From assembly GCF_033439725.1 (NCBI RefSeq), contig NW_026944387.1, forward strand, positions 2,976,001 through 3,040,000: a DNA stretch of 64,000 nucleotides, in the 5' to 3' direction. Source of the stretch: Neurospora tetraspora (lineage: Eukaryota > Ascomycota > Sordariomycetes > Sordariales > Sordariaceae). The notes beneath the pieces were generated by a model. That model did not search any database. It had not been told where the DNA came from and was given only the letters and a program-made list of their open reading frames with translations. Every line of letters starts with the position of its first letter. The stretch's first letter is position 1. The translations under genes were made by a program, and so were the position numbers. Shown here in pieces: positions 47,401 through 58,807 of the stretch.

Positions 47401-50400
47401 AAGCGGTAGAATATAATAATACTGGTTTTTCTTCTATATTTGTAGTTATTGTTTTGAGAAAAGATATAATTAATATTTTTTATTCTTTTTATTTTGGTAT
47501 TCTAGGCGCTCCTATACTTTTGAAGACGGGTAAGTAATATTGTGAATGTAGTGTTGAAATAGTAAATAAAGCGATATTTTTTTCCGCTATATATAATAAT
47601 ATATTAGGTTGGAGAATTAATATATTAAATGAAGGTAATATATTTGCGGTTTGTATATTAAAAAAATCTATTTCCAAATAATAGTTGTATAATTTAATAG
47701 TTTATTAATACGAAGTAATTTTTCAAGTTTTTTTGTTTGAATTTTATTTGAAGCGGTTTTTTTTTTCTTTTTTTAAAATAATTTCTTTCTTTTATATATA
47801 TTTTTATATTCCTTACTCTTAATGTATAGTTTTACGATAGATATAATTAAAGGATTTTTGGAAATTATAAAATATGTATTAAAGTATAATTATTTATATT
47901 AATTTTTGAAATTAATATCGATAAATATGAAGTATTAATATATATTTAATATAATGTATTTCCGATATATATTCTTATTTACTATATTTTATGTGTAATT
48001 TACTTTCGTTACTTTTAAATATTATTATTAATTCGTTTTAATTAGGTTTAATTATTTCCGATTTTATTATTATTCTTACTAGTAATTTTTATTATTAATT
48101 ATTATACCCTTTTTCCCTTCTAGTATTTATATTATCCTATTTATATTATCCCCTATTTATTTCATTAATTCTTTTATTTTATTAAATACTCCCTTAAATA
48201 ATACTAAAATATAAACGGTAGGTTGGTTTGTTATTATTTTATATTCCTTTAGTTCGTTATAGAGGTATTTGTATTATATACGAAAGGGCGATTCCGGCCC
48301 GTTGCGGGTATACGGAATAAATACTTTTGTAAAAGAAGTATATAGTATTATTATTTTTTTTAGTAAATACCGATTAAGTTTGAAATTATTTTGTTGAATA
48401 ATATTCCTCAATTGTTAGAATTGTTCTAAATTTAATTTATACCGATAATTAATAGTTTCAGTCTCGTTATATTCGTAGTATAAATTAATTAGTGTCCTAA
48501 AAATAATATAATTGCGCGCGTATTGAAGTTGGATAATATATTAGTTTTAATATTTAATAAAGTTTTTAAATTTGCGTTGGATTAAAAGTATAAAGGTATA
48601 AAGTATCATAAAATCGTCTTCTATTCTAATAGAATTTTACATATTTATTAATTTTAGTGTTTTAAAATATTTTTAATATAATTAGATTAGAATCGATTGA
48701 ATTTAATTAAAGGTGATTTATTATTTAAAAAAGCGTTCAGCTATTATATAATTGCTTTTACTAATTTTCAATATATTAGTTTGCGGTATTCTTTTTTTAA
48801 AGAAAAACGTTTTGTATGTAGAGCGGTCGTTTTGGGTTATATGTTGGTAGAACTTGATCCTTCGAAGTTATATTATATTGGATAATAATATTTTTTCTAG
48901 AGACTTTAGTTTAAAAATAATTATTTTGTCGATTACTATACGTTATAACTTTAATATTTTTATAATCGATTACCGAACGCGAAGTAATAGAATTTATTAG
49001 CTATTATATTTAATTCGTTTCTATAATTAGATTATATTTATATTAGAATAAATTTATACTTCCTAATTATTTTAATCTATTAGCGGAAAATTGATTTTAT
49101 TATTATTGCTAAAATGCTTATATAAAATTATGGGATATATTACGAATATATATTAATAGTTGCGTAAATTTTTATATTGTACTTTCGTAATTTAAAATAG
49201 GCGTCAATATATTATATATAATTAGAATTAAGTATTATTTACTCCCCCGTACGGCGATATAAGAATTTGAATTCTTTTTGTATTATTTATAGAAAGAAAT
49301 TTTTAAAATAAGAGAAGAGCAGTTTCCGAAGAAGGTGAAGATTGAAAAATTTCGAAAAGTAATATTATAATTTTCGTTTATTTAATTTTTAAATACAATA
49401 AGCTTCGTCCGAATTTTAACTTTTTTTAAAAATAGTATACATTTTATTAGATGTTTTTTAAAGTATTTCGGGCGTATATTTTCGAAGGATTTTTAAATCT
49501 TTTTATATAAGTATTATATTTGTAAGAGAAATTGTAAAGTTTCGTTTTTGAAGTATGATAAGTAATTTTCGATTGGTTAACGCTTATTCGAAATAGATAG
49601 TTTGGATTTCTTTGTAAAGTGTATTATTAGGAATTATTTTTAGTTTCCGTTGAAGTACGGTTTTTAACATTTTAAGAAAGCGATCTAATATTGAACGACT
49701 TATTCTAATACTAAATCATTCTTTTAAACGTTTTAAAATATTATAACGGAAGAATTTATTTATATAAGTATTAAGAATAAAGTCTATATATAGCCGAAGG
49801 TTATTGTATTAGGGAATTATTGTTATAAAGTGGTATATTATAGGCTTTGGTAGTATTATATAATATTTTTAGTAAATAATTAGTATTTTATAGTTGCGTG
49901 GGAAAAATAACGATTTATTCGAATTATTGAGTGTTAGACGCGAAAAGGTTTGATTAAAATTAGTTAGTATAAATTAAAAGCGGTTAATTATATTATAATA
50001 TAATTGGACAAGTTCTTAAAAGATTAGCTATTAGGTAATAGGGTGCCAGGTATAGGGTATTATAGTATATTAGATGGAAGGTTTATATTTTTATCGATAA
50101 ACTATACAAATTAAATAGGCAGCGACGATTAATAATTTTAATTTATATATTTAAAACTATAATACTTTCATTTAATTATTTCCTTTCCTTTTTGATATTT
50201 AATATTATTTTAATTTATAGCTTTTAATTTTATCATTTTTATTACTTGTAGAATTATATTTTTATAGGTTATAGTTTTATAATTTCGTATAAAAAATAAA
50301 TACCGTTTCGTATAACAAATAAATTCCTTTATTAAAAATTTAATAGAGGCTATTATTAATAGAGTTTTATAATTTTATATAATTAAATAAAAAATATAAA

Positions 50401-51667
50401 TTATAAATAATATTATATATAACAAAACTTTTAAGCCTTTTATTTATAATATAAATAATTGAATTATACGTATAAAATTAGTTTTAAACGGTCTTTTAAT
50501 TATATTAAAATTAATTATGATATTAATAAAATAAAGTTTTGTTTTATAATAAAAAAATAGTTGTTTAATAGTAAAGCGAATATATAATTAATATATAATA
50601 TATATATATATTAGAATTAATTTATTTAATAAGGTTTATATATATATATAATAAAAATATTCGTATAAAACTATATAAAAATTAATAATTTTAAATTATT
50701 TGTAGAAACCTATTATGGTAACCTCCTTCTTATTCGTTATATATATAATTATAATATTTAACTATAATACTCATTTTCCCTCCTTATAATAATAATTCTT
50801 TCAATTTTAATTTTAATATATATTTGTATTTTTCTTTATATAATTATTAATTTTTATTAAATTTTGCCTTCTTATATAATCTTCTATTATTTATTATTTA
50901 AAAATAAGAGCTTTTAATATAAAATTCTTTAAAGGTTAAAACGAATAAAATAATAAACACACATATATATATATATTTTCTTTTTTGATTAAAAGAATTC
51001 TATCCGAACTATTATGAAATTCTATCCGGACTATTATAAGATTCTATTCAGATTATAAAAATAATTTAATTTTTAATTAATATAATAAAATTAAAACGTA
51101 AAAATTAATAAAATATATAGGAATTTTTATTAATTTCTCTTCTATCTTAAAATGCCTATATTATAATTTTACGCTTTTTATAATTGTAAATTTAAAAAAA
51201 AGATTAGAAAAGCAATATATAAAGTTAGAATAATAAAAATAATTAAATATTTTTAATATGAATAAAGAAGAAATAATGTATTTAAGATAATAATTTAATT
51301 AAATAAAGTTATGTTAGTATATATAGTAAAATAAAAGAAGGATAATATAAAAGGAAGGGAGAGGCTATCCTAATTAATTATTTATACAGAAAGAATATAT
51401 TAAGCGAAAGTTAAATACTAATTATAAAATAGTTAGTATTATAGGGTTAGCTTATAATTATTATTTGGTCGTGGTATTACTACGGTAATAGTTGCTGGGT
51501 TAATGTACGCTCTTTAATTAATTATACTATTATAGTTAATATTGTGCCGCTTCGGTATTGAGGCAGCAAGTGGGTTAATTATGTATACGTACTATAGGCT
51601 TACCGCTAGGTTTATTCCTTATAAATTATGTATATATTTTATAGCTTCTTTTTTTTCTTATATAAAT

Positions 51668-51953
51668 ATATAAATTTTAATCTACCCCTAACGTTCAATA
51701 TCGCCTTACCCTATAATAATTAGAGCTCTAGGTAACGGTTGAATATAGAAGGCTCTATAATAATTTAATTAATTTAAGCCGTTATTATTAAATTAAACTA
51801 TAATATAGGGATATAAATTTTAATTTACCCCTAACGTTTAATATCGCCTTACCCCGTAATAATTAGAATTCTAAGTAACGGTTAAATATAGAAGGCTCTA
51901 TAATGATTTAAATAATTTAGGCCGTTATTATTAAATTAAATTATAATATAGGA
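51668..51953. repeat. 143-bp tandem duplication inside the 11.8-kb element
   Basis: The segment 51668-51810 is repeated immediately at 51811-51953 (shared: TACCCCTAACGTT, TATCGCCTTACCC, GTAACGGTT, ATATAGAAGGCTCTATAAT, GCCGTTATTATTAAATTAAA). Differences are nearly all transitions. Confidence 0.85.
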
Positions 51954-54318
51954 AAGATATGGAAATCTAGGAATTTCCCTATTAATCTTTTATAAGTATA
52001 AAAACTATAATAAAATCAATCTAATAAATAAAATTAAATTCCTTTTCAAATACTATATATATTAACCGTGCTTTGTTTTATTATATATAAGAATATTTAA
52101 TTATAATATTTATCCTATATAATATTTATATATATTATAGGAATTTAAAACCTAATTTATAAATGATCTTATATTAAATATTATAATATAAAAAAGCGTA
52201 ATACGGAAAGAAGAAAGTAAATTAATTTGATGTACTTTATAATTTAATTATATATATAACTATAAGGCTTTTAAAAGGTATTATTTTTCTTTTTATAAAT
52301 AACTACTTGAATAAAAATAATTTATAAAAATTATAAGAACTTTTATAATTAGTAAAGTTAATAAGGCTAACCATACCACTTAGAGTTTACCAGAAGGTTT
52401 TAAAAAATAAACTTTTTAACATAAATTAATATATACTCTATTTATATATTGTATATTCGTATATTAATATATATATATAAATAAAATATTTATACAAAAA
52501 CGTTCAAATATTAATAATTCTAAATCCTAAACACGTTGTTAAATTCTGTTTTTTAATTTATTTTTTATTTTTATTTATATAAAATAATAATTATAATATT
52601 AAATCTATATTATAAGGCTAGTATATAAGGTATTAATATAGTTTTACTAAGCTAGATCCTTATAAATTTATTAAATTAATAAGCCGATACGAGTTTTCTA
52701 ATTAATTAAATTTATATAATTACTTAATTTGTACGCTTAACTTTAAAATTCTATTTTAATTAAATCTTTTTAATATAATTTTCCTTCTGATTCTCCTTAT
52801 TAAATATAGTATTTTAACTTTATATAATTATTTACTTTATTATACTTTTATAGACCTATTGTATTTTATATAAACGTAATATAAATATATATATAAAATA
52901 TTTATATAAGATTATATAAAAATAAATAATCTTAAATTTTGAAACGGTCTTTTAAGAACTTTTAAATTCTTCTTCTTACTTTTATATAATATATTTATAT
53001 ATTTAAAAGTTTATTTTCTAAATTAGAAAGTTATTAAAAATAAAAATAAATAAAAATAATTTAATTTTAAAGAGCTTTTATTTATTTTAATAGATTTAAA
53101 ATTATATATATTTAAAGACTATTTTAATTTTTATAATATAAATTAACATATTTACATATATTATTCAAGATAAAAAGTATACAGAGTATTATTTTATTAA
53201 AAAAAAAAACGGATTTTTATTATAAAATCTTTTAAGTTTTTAATTATAATATAAATAATTAAATTATGTAATTAAATTATTTATTATTATAGTATATTAA
53301 AAATAATTCTTTTAGTTCTATATAGTATGTGTAGATTAAAATATTTATTTAGATAAAAAGCAGAATAAAAAATATTATTTAACTATTTAATATAGAAAGC
53401 GTTTAGTGTTAATTAGATATGATTTTTCTTAATTAAATACGATTATTCTTAATTAGAGATAATTATTAAATATTAAATATTAAAACGGAATATACTATTT
53501 ATATAGAAATAATATATATGTAGGTAAAAATTAGAATAAAGTTCGTAGTAAAATAAAATTAGAATATGCTATATACTAAATATATTTAAAAAATTATTAA
53601 TATAGTACAATTATATTGCTCTTTTGCGCTTCTACGGCGAAATCGCCTTAACCGCTCTACGTTTTTTAATATTAAAAGTTAAAATATCTTTTATTTTTTC
53701 TAAATTTTAGAGGGTTATATCGTTTATTATTTTATCCTTCTCTTCTTTTATCTATAGAACCTATACCTCCTCTACCTCCTCCTCCTTCTCTTTTTTCTTT
53801 TTTATTTCTTTTTCAAAGGAGTATTTAGAGTTTAGCTAGTATAGTAATAGTAAGTATAAATATTATTAAATTATTTATCTATAGGCGTAATATATTTAGA
53901 AGTGGGGCGAAGCGTTTTTTTGTTCGTATATTTAGTATATTTGTTATATTGCGTAGTAGCTTTAAATAGGTAAACGGCGGAAGTAATAGCCTAACCTATA
54001 TTAATAATTTTAGGCGTAGAGATATTTTATTTTTTATTGCGGTAGGTTTTTTTTATTTCTTATAAGCGTACTACGTTTTATTAATATTAATAATATTAGA
54101 TTATTTCCAATTTGAAAGAATTAATTATAATATATTTTTTTATCTTTTAGAATTTATATAATAGTACTAAAAATGGATTTATTAATTATATTTAATATAA
54201 AGGCAATTTACGCTTCCTTATTTAATATATTAGTCTATTGAGTAGGGGCCGCCGGGAGTGCGTTGCTTTAGTATTTGAATGGCTACGCTATTGTAGAGGA
54301 TTGTAGTCTTTTCGTGGG

Positions 54319-54405
54319 AGAGTGAGAAGGGAACTGTAAGGGAGTAGTAGGGGAGCGGTAAGAGAATAGTAGAAGAGTGGTAGGGGAGTGGTAAGGGAAC
54401 GTATA
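54319..54405 (+). repeat. Purine-rich degenerate tandem repeat near the right end
   Basis: Imperfect units of about 10-11 bp of the type GTAGGGGAGTG / GTAAGGGAAC. It lies in the less A+T-rich 300 bp just inside the right terminal repeat. Confidence 0.6.
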
Positions 54406-54546
54406 TGATAATTGTGCAGTATTAAAGTATAAGGGTATAGATGTAAGGTAATTGATTTAGCGAGGAGGAGTGTGCGTGTGTTTGTGTGCGGAGTATTAAT
54501 AATTTCTCTAATAGTTGGTTGTAGCTAAGAGTTTGGACTAGTTTTT

Positions 54547-54576
54547 AATTGGGCCTAAGACGCACTTGGGCCACCC
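54547..54576 (-). repeat. Right 30-bp terminal inverted repeat
   Basis: Reads AATTGGGCCTAAGACGCA and on to GGGCCACCC; the inverted copy of 42755-42784. TA follows at 54577-54578. Confidence 0.92.
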
Positions 54577-55556
54577 TAGTCTTCTCGTTCTGGCGGAACC
54601 ACATGGCGGGGAGACTGTGGATTGTGGGGAGACCTGGGTCGATGTCCTGAATGATGGATCCCAATACGCGGGCGGGAGCGCAGGAAGAGCGAAGATCGCG
54701 ATTTTAGCGCAGACGACAACTCCAGCCAGCGATTGCTTCTCTCACCAACTTGGCGATATCCCCATGTTTTCTGTGAAATGAAACCGGCTCTTGTGACGCT
54801 CGACTTCCATGAAAAACAGGCAAAAGAGGCGTTTCTGGAGATTAAATTGCGGCTTAAGACTGCATCTCAGTCATGCCCAACCTGGACTAGCGTGCCTTGG
54901 GTTGACATGCTGCCTGCGTACTAAATAGACCGGGGGGTGGTTGACATACTCCGGGGGAACTCACGAACGAACGAACGTCTCTCACAAGTCACCGTCCGTT
55001 CAAGAGTCAACAATGCCTTTGACAGGGACCAGGGCTCTGAATGGACTCACTCTCCCCCCCTACCTTTAGGAGCTTCCCCAGGTTCTCGGACCTTCTCGTC
55101 AACCACTCTTTTCTCTCCTCTTCCCCCGTCCAGAGTTACCTTACTTTTAACCCTTGACAACACCCACACCGCGCGTCCACTCCCTTTTCACACACTCTCT
55201 TCTTCTCCTCCTCGCTGTCTCTCTCCAGTCCCTCTCTCCACCGCTCGACCGTTTGTTGCCTGTCAGACCCTCCCTCTTCAATATCATTGGAAGAGAAAAC
55301 CAGAAAGGAAAGGGCAATATCCAATCGTTTTTTGTCTAGACTATTCACACATCGATCCATATCTACCGGCCCGGCCTTCTTTATATACAAGGTCTCCTGA
55401 TCCCTCCTCATACATAATATCTTTCCTCCCCTACCTACTTACTTACTCTCACTCATCCGCCGTGTTGTGAAAGTAATCGTTAATCTTCTTCTTCTTGTTG
55501 TTGTTGTTCCATCTAATTCTCACCAAACCTAATTCAATAATACACCAACAGCCAAA
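54577..55556 (+). other. Intergenic region and leader of the GPI-protein gene
   Basis: No supported gene. From about 55040 the plus strand is strongly pyrimidine-rich (CTCTCC, TTCTCC clusters), typical of a highly expressed filamentous fungal promoter and leader, ending in an A/C-rich stretch before the ATG at 55557. Confidence 0.5.
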
Positions 55557-56194
55557 ATGAAGGCCGCTCTCCTCCCCCTCGCCGCCATGTTCGCCGTCGC
55601 CGCGGCCCAGACCACCTCCGTCTGCGGCGCCGCCTACATTGTCGAGACCTGCCTCGGTACCGAGAACAGCAGGCTCGCCTTGTGCGGCCGCGACGACTAC
55701 GGCTGCAAGTGCGCGCAGTATCCCAACATCATTGCCTGCTACAACAACTGCCCCAACGATCCCCGCAAGGGTAAGCCTCCTCCTCCTCCTCCTCCTCCTC
55801 CTCCTCCTCTTTCTCCCTTTGGCTATTTCCTCTTTTTTCTTTTCTTTTTCAGTACATACTAACACGCCTTTCCCTTCAAACAGCATCCGACATGGGTCAG
55901 CGTGACACCTGGTGCGCTCTCGACAAGCAATACCCGTCCTCCACCAGCAAGGTCGCCGTGGCCACCACCAACGTGAACACCGCTCCCGCCGCCGCCGCCA
56001 CCACCGCCGCCTCTTCCAGCGGCAGCGACAACGAGAACACTGACGACGCCAACACCACCGCCACGGACGCCGCGTCGAGCAACACCGCCTCCGCCCCTTC
56101 GAGCTCCGCGACCGGTAACGCCGCCGGTGAGGTCCTTGTGAACGCCGGTGGCTTGCTGGCTGCTGTTGCGGGTGTCGTTGCTGCTGTGCTTTAA
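55557..56194 (+). CDS. Secreted eight-cysteine, Ser/Thr-rich GPI-anchored protein (CFEM-like)
   Basis: Exons 55557-55770 and 55884-56194 give 174 residues. A signal peptide (MKAALLPLAAMFAVAAAQ) is followed by a compact module with eight Cys (VCG, ETC, ALC, YGCKC, IAC, NNCPND, TWC). It contains the CxC and Cx3C spacing seen in CFEM domains but has a wider first spacing, and it matches the fungal family usually named GPI-anchored serine-threonine-rich protein. A Ser/Thr/Ala-rich stalk of about 75 residues leads to GNAAGEVLVNAGG and a hydrophobic tail (LLAAVAGVVAAVL), the GPI-attachment signal. The likely location is the cell wall or plasma membrane. The intron (113 nt, GTAAGC...ACAG) contains eleven CCT units. 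The molecular function is not established. Confidence 0.88.
55776..55808 (+). repeat. (CCT)11 microsatellite inside the intron
   Basis: Eleven perfect CCT units start directly after the GTAAG donor of the GPI-protein intron. Length polymorphism would change the pyrimidine content of the intron near its 5' splice site. Confidence 0.95.
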
Positions 56195-56853
56195 GTTTGG
56201 CTTAATTAAGCCCAAAGTTCAAAGCGGTGACTTATTGACTCATCATCTGTTGGCGTTTTGTTTCATCTTGGGGGTTGGAAGCGCTTAAGGATTGAAGCCT
56301 TGGCTTTTTTTTTGGGTTTCGAAGAAAAGTGAAAAGCTTGTTGAGGGGAGTCAAAAAGAAAAGGCGAATGCAGGTGTTTATGTGTTTGGAGCAATTCTTC
56401 CTCTGGGGGTGAAGGGAGGGAGCGGGTGGCTGAATCGTTGAGGTGTGTGTGATTGACGAGCAAGTGGTGCTGCACACGAACTCCCTCTGAGAATGGGGGG
56501 CCAGCTTGCAGACACTATGACACTTCATGTCAACCACAACTGGGAATAAGAAGGAGAGACGGAGGGACATTTGGGGGTTGTGCTTGGTGAACTTTTGGGT
56601 AATATTTAATGAGGTACCACGATATACAATGTCTGAATGAACATGACATTTCTCAAGATGCATCGATGCTTGTGTTGGGCCTGGCAGACACTGTCAGCGT
56701 GTATCGATGACTGCCATCACATGCAACTCGAATATGGCGAGTGTCCCTCACTTAGACTACTTGTAGTCATGACGTTCATTATCATTCTAACTGACTACCT
56801 TTTAGAAACCTCCTCATATCGTACACTTCCTTCATTGTTCAACTGTTCTAGGT
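56195..56853. other. Convergent 3' intergenic region
   Basis: Lies between the GPI-protein gene (+) and the small conserved gene (-). Only 3' UTR-like sequence is visible. Confidence 0.5.
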
Positions 56854-57497
56854 TCAAGCCTCAGTATCCCCTCCCAACGCTTCAAATCCCGTCTCGCGCG
56901 TCTCTAACGGCAGAACGTCCCCTCCCTCCTGGCTTCCCTTTTTGGCACCCGGGTTGACTACGGGTGCGGTGCTAGTCAGCATATCCCTCAACGCGACACG
57001 CCCGGGATCCTGCTTGCTTCCGGGCTCCGGCATGCTTCCACCCCCGGTCTCGCTTTCGGCAAATCCGCCCTCCTTGATATTCTTGCCGTGTGGGCGGCCG
57101 GACGGATCAGGCAGGTTACGGCCATGGTGGAAAATGTAGGTCGGCGCCGGCGCGCCCTGCTCGGGATTCTCGTGCTTCGATTGCTGGGCGGTGGGGTGAC
57201 TCTGATGGGCGGTGCCGGGGGCCTTGGCCCGTGGGTTCTGCGAGGCCGAGTCGCCTGCGGAGGCGGACGGGTTGCCTTGGGCGAAGGCACCGCCGGAGCG
57301 GATGGAGTCGGCCGCGAGGGAGTCCGAAGGAACGGAGCCGACGCCTTCGTGCTTGGGAGGCACGTTTTCGCTGGTGACCTGGAGAGGAGTCTGTATTAGT
57401 CGAGTTGTATGGAAGAGGGCTAGGTTAAAGGACAAGGGAGATCTCAAAGATGGATGTGAACGAGGAATAAGGATTTCAAGCCTACCTTCTTCGACAT
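56854..57497 (-). CDS. Small conserved fungal protein of unknown function
   Basis: Exons 57497-57486 (only MSKK) and 57378-56854 join through an intron of 107 nt (GTAGGC...CCAG) to 178 residues. It begins MSKKVTSENVPPKHEGVGSV, then PSDSLAADSIRSGGAFAQGN. I recall this N-terminal pattern from uncharacterised ascomycete proteins, without a known role. The rest is hydrophilic, rich in Gly, Pro, Ala, Ser and Gln, with a conserved-looking TYIFHHGRNLPDPSGRPHGKN and an acidic C terminus. There is no signal peptide, membrane segment or enzyme motif. It is probably intrinsically disordered. The very short first exon makes the start less certain than the body. Confidence 0.75.
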
Positions 57498-58807
57498 GGT
57501 GGGTGGTTGCTGCAGGTTTGTGTTTAATGGATAGGTATGAGTAGTGAGCGTATCTAGCTGTGTTGGTCGAGTATTGTTGCTTCTTGGCTGTACGCAGGAG
57601 CTTTCTGAGTCTGAGTTGTATTCTCAGGTGGAGGTGACTGAGAAAGGTGTTTGTTCAAAGACAGAGGTAGATCTGTTTTGGAGCGTGGTGTACGTGTAAG
57701 AGACAGCAGCATGATGAGTCGATGATGTCATGATGTTGCTCACTTCGCAGTTGATGGTCAAGTCTGTGCTGCTGCATCTTTCACGCTCATTGTACCTGCC
57801 ACCAAGAACGTTTGCGGATAGACTTGCTGACACGTGAAATGCGCCATAGTCGGTGAGGTGGTATGTACCTTGACTACATAGCGTAGGAGGTCGGGCTTCT
57901 CGGATAATCGGTTCCATCGGCGATCTGCACCTGAGTGTCCTCTCAGGAACTTCAACACCAATCAATATCCCAATGTCTGGTTCTCTTACTTGGTATGATG
58001 GGTAAGTTCAATAGGCGGGGGAAATACCGAACCTTACACAACCGAATAGTCCTAAGAATAAACCGAACATGTCACGGTCAGTACATTACACATCCCAGCG
58101 TATTTAATATACCTTTGAACCTAAATTCTAGGCAGTTTCTGAAGGGAAGAATCCCTAAGTGACTCTAGCCGATGTGTTTTCAAATTATTGTGATCCCTAT
58201 CACAGTTTTGTAACGGCCTTTCCTAGCCAAAGCGAGCCGTATTGGACTGTTCATATTCGGTTTATTTTTACGCCCACCTCGACAACTCCGAAATTTTGGC
58301 CGTGGTAGTCCGTGCCAGATACCTGACAGGGGGGTTTTTCTTTTGCTCGGAACCACAGTACGCAGACACGAAGAGAGAAACACGGGGAAAGCGAAGGGTT
58401 CCAAATTGTTCCATGTTATTTAGAAGCTGTTACCACTTTCTGGCGCCCAGTTCACGGTTGATCCAACGATCACGCTGCGGACCATTCGATACACACCAGA
58501 TTTCCATAGTATCAAAATGCTGCATATCCATAACAATGCAGACTATCCGCTTAACCATGGTGCTGCGGTCTGGCCCGAATCACTTCCCCCTTCCCTGGAC
58601 TTGCCGTAGAGTATCTGTTTATCAGAACACGTTCCAGACCCCATGACTGATGTGCATAAGCCAGATGCAACGCTGAGACTGGCAACTCGTTCAAAGACAC
58701 CACAAACGCCCATCTCGGAAGCCAATATCTTGATAATCTTGTTGCGCAAATGTTTAAAGGGACAACCAGGCCTTTGATGATCTGCTAACCTTTACAGGCC
58801 GATGTTC
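57498..58807. other. Intergenic region
   Basis: The promoter of the small conserved gene and the 3' side of the RING gene. No supported gene or structure. Confidence 0.45.

Larger units (their letters stand above)
42755..54576. mobile_element. 11.8-kb RIP-degraded element with 30-bp terminal inverted repeats
   Basis: Identical 30-bp ends in inverted orientation (29 of 30 matching; only the outermost base differs) bound a block whose interior is overwhelmingly A+T. TA lies outside both ends (42753-42754, 54577-54578) and could be the target duplication, but a different boundary by one base is possible. Two coding remnants are readable on the plus strand: from about 43057 (MSVNEESEFIK, then a TAG where Gln is likely) and about 46430-47400. 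Stops in these frames are mainly TAG/TAA at positions where CAG/CAA fits. No known transposase motif was recognised. The size excludes a simple Tc1/pogo element; it may be a large unclassified DNA transposon or a composite with nested insertions. Confidence 0.75.

Noticed and set aside
55449-55886. Minus-strand frame with a poly-Arg run
   Set aside because: It is the antisense of the GPI-protein gene; the Arg run is only the reverse reading of the CCT microsatellite.
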